Source: Kurthia senegalensis
GTDB taxonomy: Bacteria > Bacillota > Bacilli > Bacillales_A > Planococcaceae
Assembly: GCF_000285595.1 (NCBI RefSeq)
Contig: NZ_HE611065.1
Span: 282,355 to 346,354 of the forward strand
DNA length: 64,000 bases
Direction of reading: 5' to 3'
The position numbers and the translations under genes are program-made. A model generated the notes under the pieces. That model was given only the letters and a program-made list of their open reading frames with translations, searched no databases and had not been told where the DNA came from. Numbering within the stretch: the stretch's first letter is position 1; each line of letters starts with the position of its first letter. This document shows, piece by piece, positions 17,857-27,446 of this stretch.

Positions 17857-18381
17857 CTAAAAGTTATTTTTTTCGTTCTTAGGTTGTAACACTAAGAACA
17901 TGCTGCGACCTTCCATTTTCGCACGTTGTTCAACGGTTGCTACTTCTTTACAGTCTTCAGCGAAACGGTCTAAAACACGTTGACCAATTTCTTTGTGCGT
18001 AATTGCACGACCTTTAAAGCGAATAGACGCTTTAACTTTGTCTCCTTTTTCAAGGAATTTAATCCCGTTACGTAATTTCGTTTGGTAATCATGTTCGTCA
18101 ATTGTTGGGCTTAAGCGCACTTCTTTCAGAACGATTACTTTTTGGTTTTTACGTACTTCGCGATCTTTCTTTTGTTGTTCGAATTTAAACTTACCATGGT
18201 CCATAATTCTAGCAACAGGTGGCTTAGCTTGTGGAGCCACAAGGACTAGGTCCAAGTTTGCACGTTCTGCAATCTTCAAAGCGTCGATACGTGATTTAAC
18301 TCCAAGCTGTTCACCGTTTTGGTCAATAAGACGAAGTTCACGAGCTCGAATACCTTCGTTTACATACATGTCTTTGCTAAT
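17857..18381 (-). CDS. infC: Translation initiation factor IF-3 (AUU start)
   Basis: IF-3 binds 30S subunits, prevents premature 70S formation and proofreads the start codon. The 174-residue product begins [27 protein letters not shown] if read from ATT 18381, which lies nine bases after GGAGG. The only nearby ATG (18369) lacks a properly spaced Shine-Dalgarno. An AUU start is the known hallmark of infC autoregulation. The N-domain (about 1-75), lysine-rich linker ([11 protein letters not shown]) and C-domain are complete. First gene of infC-rpmI-rplT. Confidence 0.95.
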   Translation of the reverse strand: MSKDMYVNEGIRARELRLIDQNGEQLGVKSRIDALKIAERANLDLVLVAPQAKPPVARIMDHGKFKFEQQKKDREVRKNQKVIVLKEVRLSPTIDEHDYQTKLRNGIKFLEKGDKVKASIRFKGRAITHKEIGQRVLDRFAEDCKEVATVEQRAKMEGRSMFLVLQPKNEKNNF

Positions 18382-18389
18382 GATAATCC

Positions 18390-18640
18390 ACCTCCAAGTA
18401 GTGTCGCGAATACAGTTGTTTGGGCTCGATTGCCCGAAAAATCGGTCGGTATTCCGATGTCCACAAAAAAAGGCGGACATAGTCGAAATGTCCGCCCGCA
18501 ATATATATGTTCATGCGAAATGCATGTGCGATTTGTTTTCATAACCCGACCATACTCTTTTAAAAGATTAAAAGAGATGATACTAGGTGAGAAGCGGGCA
18601 GCCTCTTCTTCAACCTCAAACTATTGTATTCTTTAACCTC
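18390..18640 (-). promoter_or_regulatory. L20-type attenuator leader of infC-rpmI-rplT
   Basis: About 250 nt of untranslated leader, with an intrinsic terminator inside it at 18465-18497 (GGCGGACAT / ATGTCCGCC, then T7), well before the infC start. This is the arrangement of the Bacillus L20 leader, in which L20 binding favours termination. The L20-binding fold itself was not verified. Confidence 0.8.
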
Positions 18641-18644
18641 TAAT

Positions 18645-18673
18645 ATCCTATCATGTATACAAATCATTGTCAA
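18645..18673 (-). promoter_or_regulatory. infC operon promoter
   Basis: TTGACA (18668-18673), 17-nt spacer, TAGGAT (18645-18650) with an extended TGA before the -10. Confidence 0.85.
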
Positions 18674-18682
18674 CTGCATTTC

Positions 18683-19417
18683 TTAATAAATCGTTAATCT
18701 TTTTCCAATCAATAAATGATTCGTATCGCTTAAATTGTTTCGCTGTGCAATTTTTTGCTCAGGCACACCATATTTAAGCGCAATGTATGAAAGCGTTTCA
18801 CCAGTTTGTACGCGGTGATACGTTGCTTGTTTTGTCGCTACGTGACCATTTGCTACATTTGATATTTTTTTAACGATTGGCTGACGATCATAACGTGTTA
18901 AATTGTATTGTTGAATAATCGTATTTAATTTTTTATTGTAATTAGCATCTGTTGCGTATACGCCTTGTAACGCTTTCGTTGCCTGTTGATAACTTGTCGT
19001 GTTCGATACCCACGCCCCACTAAAATGACGTTGTTGCATAATCATCGAATAATCAACCATCGATGCCCAATAAGATGGATACACTCGAAAATGATCGGTA
19101 ATCGTAATGAGCTTCTCCCCTTTTTGTTCTTGTGTTTTCAACGCAATGCTATTGCCTCCATACGTCCCTTTCACACCGAACAAATTATTCGCACTTTGAG
19201 TTAAACCACTCGTACCGTAGCGACTTTCTAAAGCCATTTGAGCAATCATAACGGATGGATATAAGTTCATTTGATTCGCAAGTGTTTGGGCAGATGTCGC
19301 GTATGTACGGATAAATTCGGACTGATTATCTGCCTTTGCTGTTGGATGGAACCCGACTAATGCGGCACAAAAAATAGCGGCTCCTATAAAAAAACGTTTA
19401 CGATTCGGACTCTTCAT
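18683..19417 (-). CDS. Secreted GH73 N-acetylglucosaminidase with LysM domain
   Basis: 244 residues. The signal peptide (about 1-29, ending AKA) is followed by a FlgJ/LytG-type glucosaminidase domain (about 35-175), with the catalytic glutamate in ALESRYGTSGL and the conserved NNLFGVKG and YWASMVDYS motifs. A C-terminal LysM (about 199-244, YHRVQTGETLSYIALKYGV) binds peptidoglycan. Predicted autolysin acting in wall remodelling. RBS AAGGAA precedes the ATG. It runs on the same strand as infC, but with an independent promoter for infC just downstream. Confidence 0.88.
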   Translation of the reverse strand: MKSPNRKRFFIGAAIFCAALVGFHPTAKADNQSEFIRTYATSAQTLANQMNLYPSVMIAQMALESRYGTSGLTQSANNLFGVKGTYGGNSIALKTQEQKGEKLITITDHFRVYPSYWASMVDYSMIMQQRHFSGAWVSNTTSYQQATKALQGVYATDANYNKKLNTIIQQYNLTRYDRQPIVKKISNVANGHVATKQATYHRVQTGETLSYIALKYGVPEQKIAQRNNLSDTNHLLIGKRLTIY

Positions 19418-19841
19418 CTAATTCCTTCTTTCTTTCTAAATTGGGTCGTACTTTTTATATGTACCTCTTTTTTGTTATTTTTATGCTTTTTATTTATAAA
19501 AAACATATTTTTGTATTATTTGTTACATTTTAGTCCAAATCGCTCGTTTTTAGATGCTAAGACAAAACCCTAGTTAACAAGAAAAGACATGTATGTTTAA
19601 AATAAAATCGTGCATGTCTTTTTTGTATGCTTGGCAACCATTGTTCTCCATTTTGATTGACACTTTTCGCAGGTACAGCTTCATCGAATTTTTTTGCGAA
19701 AGAGAAAGAGCGAAAAAATGGAAATTTAGCTCGCGCTTCTCCTGCGGAAATCACAACATTCACTTCAAACAACGCTCATATACTTCTATCAAAAATTCCT
19801 TATAGAAAAAAGAAAAATCCCTAATTTGTGCATAAAAATAA
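19418..19841. other. Intergenic region with an orphan hairpin
   Basis: About 420 bases without a convincing gene. A terminator-like hairpin lies at 19582-19622 (AAAAGACATG / CATGTCTTTT, then T-run, plus strand) with no plus-strand gene upstream. Reading frames of about 70 codons exist on both strands at 19557-19805 but lack a ribosome binding site and recognisable family. It could be a dispersed repeat or gene remnant. Confidence 0.4.
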
Positions 19842-19873
19842 AGAAGGGGATGTCAAATTTGACATCCCCTTCT
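19836..19873 (-). terminator. Terminator of thrS
   Basis: Perfect 32-bp palindrome (19842-19873), AGAAGGGGATGTCAAA and its exact complement, followed on the minus strand by TTATTTTT. Confidence 0.88.
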
Positions 19874-19928
19874 CTATTAAAAACTGGTTACTTATATCCC
19901 AGCCTCTTATTTCAAAAATATTTCTATC

Positions 19929-21860
19929 TTATTTAGTCGCTTCTGCTACTAATTTTTCTAAGAATGTATCGAAATCAATTGTTTCAGAATCTTTAGAGCC
20001 GTATTTACGTACGTTTACACTATTTGATTCCATTTCTTTATCACCTAACACTAACATGTAAGGGATTTTTTTCATTTGTGCTTCACGGATTTTGTATCCT
20101 AATTTTTCTTCACGGTAATCCATTTCAACACGAATGCCTGCTGCTTGTAGTTTTTCTTCAATTTGTTTTGCATAATCGAAGTGAACTTCGTTTGATACAG
20201 GAATCACTTGTACTTGAACAGGAGCTAACCAAGTTGGGTATGCACCTTTGTATTCTTCTGTTAAGAAGGCTACGAAACGTTCCATTGTTGAAACGACACC
20301 ACGGTGGATGACGACTGGACGATGTAATTCACCATCTTTACCTACATAACCTAAATCGAAACGTTGTGGTAATAAGAAGTCAAGTTGAACTGTTGAAAGT
20401 GTTTCTTGTTTACCGATTGCTGTTTTTACTTGAACGTCTAGTTTAGGACCGTAGAATGCCGCTTCACCGTCTGCTTCATAGTAATCTAAGCCAAGATCAT
20501 CCATTGCTTCTTTTAGCATGCTTTGTGCTTTTTCCCACATATCGTCATCGTCAAAATATTTTTCAGTATCTTGAGGGTCACGGTAAGATAGACGGAATTC
20601 GTAATCATTTAAGTCGAAATCTTTGTAAACAGCTAAAATTAATTCAACTACTTTTTTGAATTCTTCTTTAATTTGATCAGGACGTACGAAAAGGTGAGCA
20701 TCGTTTAAAGTCATTCCTCGTACACGTTGAAGACCAGATACAGCACCTGACATTTCATAACGGTGCATCATACCAAGTTCTGCGATACGAAGTGGTAAGT
20801 CACGGTAAGAACGCATTGCTGATTTGTATACCATCATGTGGTGAGGACAGTTCATTGGACGTAAAACAAGTGTTTCGTTATCCATTTCCATCGGTGGGAA
20901 CATATCTTCTTGATAATGGTCCCAGTGACCAGAAGTTACGTATAAATCTTTTGAACCCATGATTGGTGTGTAAACATGTTTGTACCCAAGTGATAATTCT
21001 TTGTCTACGATATAACGTTCAATCGTACGGCGAATTGTCGCACCGTTTGGTAACCAAAGTGGTAACCCTTGACCGACCAATTTGCTCGTAGTGAAGATTT
21101 CTAATTCTTTCCCTAGTTTACGGTGGTCACGCTCTTTTGCTTCTTCAAGCATTTGTAAGTGTGCTTTTAATTCTTTCTTATCGAAGAAAGCTGTACCGTA
21201 TACACGTTGTAACATTTTATTATCAGAATTCCCGCGCCAGTATGCACCTGCAACTGATAATAATTTGAATTCTTTAATTTTACCTGTTGATGGTACGTGA
21301 ATACCACGGCAAAGATCGAAAAATTCGCCTTGTTCGTAAATTGAAACTTGTTCATCTTCTGGAATTGCTTCTAAAAGTTCTAATTTATATTCATCGTCAA
21401 TTTCTTTGAATTTCGCTTGTGCTTCTTCACGAGACACATCATGACGAACGATTTCTAAATTTTCTGCTACGATGCGTTTCATTTCTTTTTCGATTGCAGG
21501 GAAATCTTCCGTTGTAATCGGTGTATCTGAATCTACATCATAATAGAAACCATTTTCAATTGTTGGTCCGATGCCTAGTTTAATTCCAGGGTAAATGCGT
21601 TTTAACGCTTGTGCTAAAAGATGCGCAGTTGAGTGACGCATAACGTCTAATGACTCTGCATCTTGTTGCGTTAAAATAGCAATTGTTCCATCTTCGTTTA
21701 AAGGTGTTTTCGTATCAACTAATTCTCCGTTGAATTTCCCTACTAACGCTTTTTTACGAAGTCCTGGGCTAATTGCTGCCGCTACTGCATCTGTTGTGAT
21801 TCCAGCTTCAAATTCTTTTACAGAACCGTCTGGGAAAGTTAAGTTAATCATTTCTGCCAT
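19929..21860 (-). CDS. thrS: Threonine-tRNA ligase
   Basis: 643 residues, identical in length to B. subtilis ThrS. Domain order: TGS (about 1-63), the SAD editing domain ([13 protein letters not shown], later [10 protein letters not shown]), class II catalytic core with the zinc cysteine in [10 protein letters not shown] and motif 3 in [11 protein letters not shown], and a C-terminal anticodon-binding domain. ATG 21860 has AAGGAGAG upstream; a 20-codon extension is unsupported. Single-gene transcript controlled by a T-box. Confidence 0.98.
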   Translation of the reverse strand: MAEMINLTFPDGSVKEFEAGITTDAVAAAISPGLRKKALVGKFNGELVDTKTPLNEDGTIAILTQQDAESLDVMRHSTAHLLAQALKRIYPGIKLGIGPTIENGFYYDVDSDTPITTEDFPAIEKEMKRIVAENLEIVRHDVSREEAQAKFKEIDDEYKLELLEAIPEDEQVSIYEQGEFFDLCRGIHVPSTGKIKEFKLLSVAGAYWRGNSDNKMLQRVYGTAFFDKKELKAHLQMLEEAKERDHRKLGKELEIFTTSKLVGQGLPLWLPNGATIRRTIERYIVDKELSLGYKHVYTPIMGSKDLYVTSGHWDHYQEDMFPPMEMDNETLVLRPMNCPHHMMVYKSAMRSYRDLPLRIAELGMMHRYEMSGAVSGLQRVRGMTLNDAHLFVRPDQIKEEFKKVVELILAVYKDFDLNDYEFRLSYRDPQDTEKYFDDDDMWEKAQSMLKEAMDDLGLDYYEADGEAAFYGPKLDVQVKTAIGKQETLSTVQLDFLLPQRFDLGYVGKDGELHRPVVIHRGVVSTMERFVAFLTEEYKGAYPTWLAPVQVQVIPVSNEVHFDYAKQIEEKLQAAGIRVEMDYREEKLGYKIREAQMKKIPYMLVLGDKEMESNSVNVRKYGSKDSETIDFDTFLEKLVAEATK

Positions 21861-21919
21861 GTTGTTTTCTCTCCTTTTTTGTTTATCGAAAGCTATGGGC
21901 CACGTTGGAGATTTTTTCA

Positions 21920-22187
21920 TAAAAAAACCCCGTCCGCAAAGGGACGAAGTTGTATATTCGTGGTTCCACCCTTCTTCCTTCCATGTACAGACTACGGGCG
22001 TAGTAAGACAAAGACGAAGCTTTCGATCGGCTAACGGGCCGTTACCGTCGACAATTACTATGATTTCACTGCCGCTGCTCCAAGGTGGTAAATCATCTGC
22101 CGTACTAAGAAGCTCGCACCTTTACTTCTCTCTCTGAAAGTCGTACAAATCATTGTTGTCCTTTTCGTTGCATTTACTTATTTTATG
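21920..22187 (-). promoter_or_regulatory. T-box leader of thrS (Thr)
   Basis: The T-box AGGGTGGAACCACG lies at 21959-21972, followed by a terminator stem CTTCGTCC / GGACGGGG and T7 ending at 21921. An upstream AGAGAG element and the candidate specifier ACC (22087-22089) fit tRNA-Thr. Confidence 0.92.
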
Positions 22188-22193
22188 AAACAA

Positions 22194-22222
22194 ATTATAT
22201 AACGAAAATCCTAGATTTTCAA
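22194..22222 (-). promoter_or_regulatory. thrS promoter
   Basis: TTGAAA (22217-22222), 17-nt spacer, TATAAT (22194-22199). It begins only about ten bases after the dnaI stop. Confidence 0.82.
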
Positions 22223-22232
22223 GTATCTACGA

Positions 22233-23183
22233 CTAATCTTCTTGGAAATCTCTAAAATTTGTTCCCGTCATATCAATCGGTATCGTCAACGTTCGAATAC
22301 GTTGCATAATACGCTCTGATTTAATAATATCGAGTTCGCGATCATCTTTCGTTTTAGAAAAATGATGTGCTAATTCTTTATAATTCATATTTGATGAAAT
22401 AAACGTCGGTAACCCTTCTGCCATACGGTAGTGAAAAATCGTACCGAGTATTTCATCACGCGTCCAAATCGTTAACGTCTCAGCACCTAAATCATCGAGC
22501 ATTAAAACAGGTGCTCTTTTAACGAAGTCTAGTTTTTCTTCTAACGTTTGATCCCCGATTGCACTTTTCAATTCACGTAAAAATTCGGGTACGTAAACGA
22601 GAATAGAGCGCACTTCCATCTTCGCTAGTTCATTTGCGATTGCTGCAAGTAAAAATGTTTTTCCTACACCAAAACTACCATGTAAGTAAAAACCTTTCGT
22701 CGGTAAATCCGTCGGGTTTTGACGCACTTGCTCAATGAAGTTCGTTGCCTGTACCATGATTTCCATGCGTTCTCGATTGTTCGTTTTCAATGTGCTCATA
22801 TCTGCTTTCAATACATCTTTCGGAATAAACATACTCGCAATCATAGAGGCTGTTTTACGACGTGCTTCCTCTACACGTTTCGTCTCACATGGCACGTATT
22901 GAATATCGATATTATCTCGCTCTACGATGAGTTGTGGTACGAGACCGTGAATTGGATTTTTACACGTTGCAACCGATTCACATTTACTACAATCATGTTG
23001 TTGTGTCGTATATTCAAACAATTTCCCGATGCCTCTGTCGACCATAGATTGCGTCACTTTTTCATCTTTAATAAATTGTTGGATTTCTGTATCAGACAAA
23101 ACGGTTTGTTGCAACGCATTCAGACGTTGCTCGAATCCCGCGTCTTTTTTTATTTGATTTTTTATTGGTTCCACGACATTCAC
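22233..23183 (-). CDS. dnaI: Primosomal protein DnaI, helicase loader
   Basis: 316-residue AAA+ ATPase that loads the replicative helicase DnaC during initiation and restart. The N-terminal helicase-interacting domain carries a zinc-binding cluster (Cys65, Cys68, Cys74, with Cys99 as candidate fourth ligand). The ATPase has Walker A GSFGVGKT (169-176) and Walker B LMLDDLG. The GTG start directly abuts the dnaB stop (TAGGTG), indicating translational coupling. Order nrdR-dnaB-dnaI-thrS as in Bacillus; the sporulation gene ytxC that normally lies before thrS is missing. Confidence 0.95.
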   Translation of the reverse strand: MNVVEPIKNQIKKDAGFEQRLNALQQTVLSDTEIQQFIKDEKVTQSMVDRGIGKLFEYTTQQHDCSKCESVATCKNPIHGLVPQLIVERDNIDIQYVPCETKRVEEARRKTASMIASMFIPKDVLKADMSTLKTNNRERMEIMVQATNFIEQVRQNPTDLPTKGFYLHGSFGVGKTFLLAAIANELAKMEVRSILVYVPEFLRELKSAIGDQTLEEKLDFVKRAPVLMLDDLGAETLTIWTRDEILGTIFHYRMAEGLPTFISSNMNYKELAHHFSKTKDDRELDIIKSERIMQRIRTLTIPIDMTGTNFRDFQED

Positions 23184-24953
23184 CTACCCCTTTTTATACC
23201 CTAAACGTGCTAATAATTTTTGACGTTCTTCTTCTAAAGAAGGGTCAGCTTCTTTTTCTTCCGTCTCTTGATGTTGTTTGTGAACCCCTTCTTTATACCA
23301 CGAAGGCAATTTTGATTCATCAACTTGCGGTTTATTGTAAGCTGTTTTAGAATATTTTTTTCCTTTAGATTGTTGATAATTCATACTGAATTGAAGCGCA
23401 GTTTTTGCATCTTCAACCATTTCTTTACGCCAACTTCCAGCGATTGCTTCTAAAAACCCTTTATTTAACGAGCCTGTAAAATGAGCATAATGTGCCAAAG
23501 CATTCATTAATTCATTCGTATATTCGTAATGTTGCTGGAATTCTTCTACAACACGTACAACAGAAGTAAACGGTTCTTTCCCATCATTTAATATTTGTAA
23601 AAATTCGAGCGGTTCGGTTTGTTGCATTAGTTCGACTACAAGCGTTTGTAATTGTGGTTCTGTATAGGCGGGATCTTTTAAATGATCAAGTAAATAAAAC
23701 GTACCAGCCGCTGCTTTGAGTAGTTTGAACTGTTCATGCATCTCTTCTGTCGCCACAATTTTTTTGCTTTGTGGTTGCGTGCTTCGATGTTCAAACTCTT
23801 TCGCAAGTTCCATCGCCGCTTCGGCTGTTTTTACACCGGTATTACGCCAATGACTCGCAATCGACTCTACATACTTTCGATTTAATTTCCCTTCATTTCG
23901 TAAATAAACGTAATGAAGTAATACGTTAACGACTGGTGCAGACATCCCGTAATGCAGAACGAGATCTTCCGCAAGTTCTAAATCTTTCGGAAACGGCACA
24001 TTGCCATCTGCAACACTCGTTAATACGTCAATCGGTGATGATTCATTAAACCACGTAATCAATTCGTCTCGCTTCGTCATTTGTTTTTCCGTTGAAGGTC
24101 GTTCTTTGTTCTTTTCTACCTTTACGAATTTCTCCAATGATGGCGGTTCTTTTGATGTGACCATTTTATAAAAATTAGAGGCTGATTTTTTAAGTTTCTT
24201 TTCAGAAACATGCATCGTTTCATCTAATGACATCATTAAAATTTGCTGCATATCTTTCGGTGATAATCGATATAAAAACGCAAGTTTCGCAACGAGTTGT
24301 TTCACTTCCGTCGTCAAAATAGACGTCGGAATCAATTGTTCGGACAGCCCTTTTCTTAATGCGTCAAAATCAAAGCCTTGTGCATCAAATGGAATGTCTT
24401 TCGGTTTTTCGACGGACAGTTTCATTTGCAAATCATTCGGTGGCATATGTTGTTGTACAGGTTGATACACGTCCATAAACGTACGTGAGACGTCAGTATA
24501 CCCTTCTGTTGTCGACCCTTTCACCATGAAACGTTGGCGCAAGGCACGATACGCATGCTCCCCAATTTTGCTATACAAAAACATCGATAAAATCGGGTCA
24601 TCAAAAAATAATTTTGCCTCAAGTGGCGGTAACACATCATATATAAAATAACGCATAGCGTCTTCTTCTCTACGCCAGCTTCGTAACAATCCAATCGCTT
24701 CAAGTGCAATACGAGATTCAAAAATTTTAGCAATCGGCATATCAAGTGCATTCATCAAATGATAGTGCGATAAATTTGCTGCTTCCATATCTTCCCCTTC
24801 AGCCCATAACATAAAATAAAGACTCACAGCATCTGGTCCAATTAGTGGTTGATATAAAAGTGTAATCATTTTGCGTTCATAACTTGATAGTGGAAAGGGA
24901 ATACGAATTGACAGTCGGTCAACCGGTTGCAACTCTCTATATAAATTTACCAA
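23184..24953 (-). CDS. dnaB: Replication initiation and membrane attachment protein DnaB (DnaD/DnaB family)
   Basis: 589 residues. Firmicute DnaB works with DnaD and DnaI to load the helicase at oriC and at stalled forks. The N-terminal winged-helix DDBH1-like region begins FPLSSYERKMITLLYQPLIG. The C-terminal DnaB_2/DDBH2 segments include VNVLLHYVYLRNEGKLNRKYVESIASHW, and a second similar stretch (LMNALAHYAHFTGSLNKGFLEAIAGSW). It is longer than the B. subtilis protein (472), with extra linker sequence. TTG start 24953 has GGAGG about ten bases upstream. Not the DnaB-type helicase. Confidence 0.92.
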   Translation of the reverse strand: MVNLYRELQPVDRLSIRIPFPLSSYERKMITLLYQPLIGPDAVSLYFMLWAEGEDMEAANLSHYHLMNALDMPIAKIFESRIALEAIGLLRSWRREEDAMRYFIYDVLPPLEAKLFFDDPILSMFLYSKIGEHAYRALRQRFMVKGSTTEGYTDVSRTFMDVYQPVQQHMPPNDLQMKLSVEKPKDIPFDAQGFDFDALRKGLSEQLIPTSILTTEVKQLVAKLAFLYRLSPKDMQQILMMSLDETMHVSEKKLKKSASNFYKMVTSKEPPSLEKFVKVEKNKERPSTEKQMTKRDELITWFNESSPIDVLTSVADGNVPFPKDLELAEDLVLHYGMSAPVVNVLLHYVYLRNEGKLNRKYVESIASHWRNTGVKTAEAAMELAKEFEHRSTQPQSKKIVATEEMHEQFKLLKAAAGTFYLLDHLKDPAYTEPQLQTLVVELMQQTEPLEFLQILNDGKEPFTSVVRVVEEFQQHYEYTNELMNALAHYAHFTGSLNKGFLEAIAGSWRKEMVEDAKTALQFSMNYQQSKGKKYSKTAYNKPQVDESKLPSWYKEGVHKQHQETEEKEADPSLEEERQKLLARLGYKKG

Positions 24954-24979
24954 CGTAATCCAACCTCCTTCACTTGCAC

Positions 24980-25468
24980 TTACTCTTGATCCGAATCTTT
25001 CAATTGTGTTCGTTTTTGATTTTCTAACAACTCATGCATTTCTTCTAAAAATACATTAATATCTTTGAACTGACGATAAACAGACGCAAATCGAACGTAT
25101 GAAACTTCATCGATTTCTGCAAGACGTTCCATAACCATCTCACCTACATCTTCAGAACGTACTTCTCCGTTGCCCTGTCTACGCAATTCTTTCTCAATAT
25201 TAAATACGAGTGTTTCTAGTTCTGAAAGTGGTACGGGACGTTTTTCGCAAGCACGAATTAATCCACGTAACACTTTTTCATGACTAAATTCTTCACGAGA
25301 ACCGTCTTTCTTCACGACGACTAATGGCATTTCCTCCACTTTTTCAAATGTCGTAAAGCGATAATTGCATGATTCGCATTCGCGACGGCGACGAATCGCT
25401 TTATTATCGTCTACTGGACGGCTATCAATTACTTTCGTTCCATTATATTGACACGCTGGACATCTCAT
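24980..25468 (-). CDS. nrdR: Transcriptional repressor NrdR
   Basis: 162 residues, an ATP/dATP-sensing repressor of ribonucleotide reductase genes. The N-terminal zinc ribbon has CPAC (3-6) and CESCNYRF (about 31-38), followed by an ATP-cone domain (about 49-139, [17 protein letters not shown]). Length and order fit the family. ATG with AGGAGA upstream. First gene of nrdR-dnaB-dnaI. In B. subtilis speD sits between gapB and nrdR; it is absent here. Confidence 0.96.
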   Translation of the reverse strand: MRCPACQYNGTKVIDSRPVDDNKAIRRRRECESCNYRFTTFEKVEEMPLVVVKKDGSREEFSHEKVLRGLIRACEKRPVPLSELETLVFNIEKELRRQGNGEVRSEDVGEMVMERLAEIDEVSYVRFASVYRQFKDINVFLEEMHELLENQKRTQLKDSDQE

Positions 25469-25596
25469 AATTTTCTACTCTCCTGCAACTTACTTTATAG
25501 TTAATACATTATATCAAAAAATGGACGGTAAAATCGAATCTACTCCGTTTTTCCTCTAGAAAATAGTCAAAAGCTTCAGAATACCTATTTCTACAC

Positions 25597-25634
25597 AAAC
25601 GAAAAGCACGGTAGAAGCTTCTACCGTGCTTTTT
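25597..25634 (-). terminator. gapB terminator
   Basis: Perfect 32-bp palindrome (25602-25633), AAAAGCACGGTAGAAG and its complement, with T-runs on both strands. Confidence 0.88.
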
Positions 25635-25664
25635 TCTAACACTTCTATGTGTCATTTGAAACAA

Positions 25665-26681
25665 TTATGCGTTAACTGCTGTTAAATTAGCAATGACTTT
25701 TTTCGTTAAATCTACTACGCGAGAAGAATAACCCCATTCGTTATCGTACCACGCTAAAACTTTCACTTTTTTATCGCCCATTACCATCGTTGTTAATCCA
25801 TCGATCGTCGCAGAAGCTGGGTTCGTATTGAAGTCACTTGAAACAAGTGGTTCCATTGTGAAATCTAAAATGCCTTTTAAGCTACCTTTTGAAGCTTCGA
25901 TGAACGCTGCATTCACTTGTTCAGCCGTTACAGATTCATTTAAATCTACAACTAAGTCTACTAATGATACGTTTGGTGTTGGTACGCGAAGTGCCATACC
26001 GTGAAGTTTTCCTTTTAATTCTGGTAATACGAGTGTTAATGCTTTCGCAGCACCTGTTGAAGTTGGAATAATTGACTCTGCACATGAACGTGCACGACGT
26101 AAATCTTTGTGTGGATTATCAATATTTTTTTGATCATTCGTATAAGAATGCACCGTTGTCATTAAGCCATTGTCGATGCCAAATGTATCGTTTAACACTT
26201 TTGCAACTGGTGCTAAACAGTTTGTCGTACATGAAGCATTCGAAATAACGTCATGTTTTGATAAATCAAGTTGTTCATCGTTAACGCCCATGACGATCGT
26301 AATATCTTCATTTTTACCTGGTGCTGTTAAAATAACTTTTTTAGCACCCGCTTCTAAATGTTGCGCCGCTTTTGAACGTTCGTTAAATTTACCCGTTGCT
26401 TCAATGACGATATCAACATTTAAATCTTTCCAAGGAAGCGCGATTGGATTACGTTCCGCAACTAATTGTATGCGCTTACCATTTACGACTAAGAAATCTT
26501 CTCCTGTTTCTACAGTACCGTCAAAACGACCATGAGTTGTGTCGTATTTAATTAAGTGAGCTAAAGTTGTCGCAGGGTAGCTTGCATTAATAGCCACAAT
26601 GTTCAAATCTTCTTGCATCGCCTTTCTAAAAACCATACGACCGATTCGGCCAAATCCATTAATCGCTATTGAAACTGTCAT
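25665..26681 (-). CDS. gapB: Glyceraldehyde-3-phosphate dehydrogenase, GapB type
   Basis: 338 residues. It has Rossmann GFGRIGRMVF and the active-site ASCTTNCLAP (catalytic Cys). The segment after the second strand reads INASYPA rather than the NAD-selecting ND of glycolytic GapA. This pattern belongs to GapB, which uses NADP and works in the gluconeogenic direction in B. subtilis. Location downstream of polA-mutM-coaE also fits gapB. AGGAGG precedes the ATG. Extended -10 promoter upstream. Confidence 0.94.
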   Translation of the reverse strand: MTVSIAINGFGRIGRMVFRKAMQEDLNIVAINASYPATTLAHLIKYDTTHGRFDGTVETGEDFLVVNGKRIQLVAERNPIALPWKDLNVDIVIEATGKFNERSKAAQHLEAGAKKVILTAPGKNEDITIVMGVNDEQLDLSKHDVISNASCTTNCLAPVAKVLNDTFGIDNGLMTTVHSYTNDQKNIDNPHKDLRRARSCAESIIPTSTGAAKALTLVLPELKGKLHGMALRVPTPNVSLVDLVVDLNESVTAEQVNAAFIEASKGSLKGILDFTMEPLVSSDFNTNPASATIDGLTTMVMGDKKVKVLAWYDNEWGYSSRVVDLTKKVIANLTAVNA

Positions 26682-26736
26682 TATATAAATCCTCCTAAAA
26701 GTGAGTTGTTTTTAATCAATCATCTTATTTGCAATT

Positions 26737-26745
26737 AGTATAGCA
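26737..26745 (-). promoter_or_regulatory. gapB extended -10 promoter
   Basis: Minus strand TGC-TATACT (26737-26745) about 55 bp upstream of the start. No good -35 was seen. Confidence 0.55.
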
Positions 26746-26816
26746 CATTTACTCAAAAGTAAAACCTTTTTTCCATCAAAATGAAAAAGATTTTATTTTC
26801 TGACTATTTTTATATA

Positions 26817-26846
26817 AAAAAACAAGAGCTTTTTATAGCTCTTGTT
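26817..26846 (-). terminator. Terminator of polA-mutM-coaE, overlapping the coaE stop
   Basis: Minus strand AACAAGAGCT / AGCTCTTGTT followed by T7. The 5' arm encodes the last coaE codons and the stop lies in the loop. Confidence 0.85.
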
Positions 26847-27434
26847 CTACGCCCCACTCTTTTAAAATATGGTGTAATTGTCTTTCAGTAGACGCTAAAT
26901 CTGTATTGTTATAAATGACTGCATCTGCACCTTTTTCTTTTACCGAAATCGGCAATTGCGAACTAATTCTCGCTTTTGCCTCTTCAAAAGATAATTGATT
27001 TCGCTCCATTAATCGAGTGAGCTGATTTTCTTCTGTAACGGATACGACTAATATCCGATCAACGAAGTGTTGCAGCTGACTTTCAAACAACAAAGGAATG
27101 TCCATCACGACGTTTAAAGCCCCGTTACTAAGGTATTCATCGCGTTGTCTCAACATTTCTTTTCGAATAGCTGGATGAATAATATCATTCAATTGCTTTC
27201 TTTTTTCGGGTCATGAAAAATCAAATCCCCTACTTTTTTACGATCCATTTGACCGTCTGGTAAGATGATTTCTTCTCCGAATGCTTGCGCAATTTGTTGC
27301 AATGTTTCCGTTCCTGGCTCTACGACGATGCGTGCCACTTGATCGGCATCTACAATCGGTAATTGTAATTTTTCAAGCATTTTTGCTACGGTACTTTTCC
27401 CGCTTGCAATACTTCCTGTTAATCCAATAATCAA
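26833..27434 (-). pseudogene. coaE: Dephospho-CoA kinase, frame broken in the middle
   Basis: CoaE phosphorylates dephospho-CoA in the last step of CoA synthesis. The first part (27434 to about 27205) carries the P-loop GLTGSIASGKS and runs through DRKKVGDLIFHDP. It then meets TGA at about 27191. The second part continues in the -1 frame as EKRKQLNDIIHPAIRKEML to the stop at 26833, with DIPLLFES and VSVTEENQLTRLMERN intact. Joining the frames gives about 200 residues, the normal size, so one base is missing around the CCCGAAAAAAG tract (27201-27210). CoaE is essential, so a sequencing error or slippage is more likely than real loss. It follows mutM by 12 nt. Confidence 0.88.
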
Positions 27435-27446
27435 ATTAAACTCCCC

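Noticed and set aside
18360-18542. A 60-codon leader peptide gene in the infC leader
   Set aside because: No Shine-Dalgarno before its ATG, and it overlaps the attenuator terminator and infC start in another frame.
22719-23204. 161-codon plus-strand frame opposite dnaI
   Set aside because: Cysteine/phenylalanine-rich shadow of dnaI with no ribosome site or family features.
27198-27208. A-AAA-AAG heptamer in coaE as a programmed -1 frameshift site
   Set aside because: The heptamer is not in the X-XXY-YYZ register of the upstream frame, no downstream stimulator was recognised, and neighbouring genes show similar indels. An error or indel is simpler.
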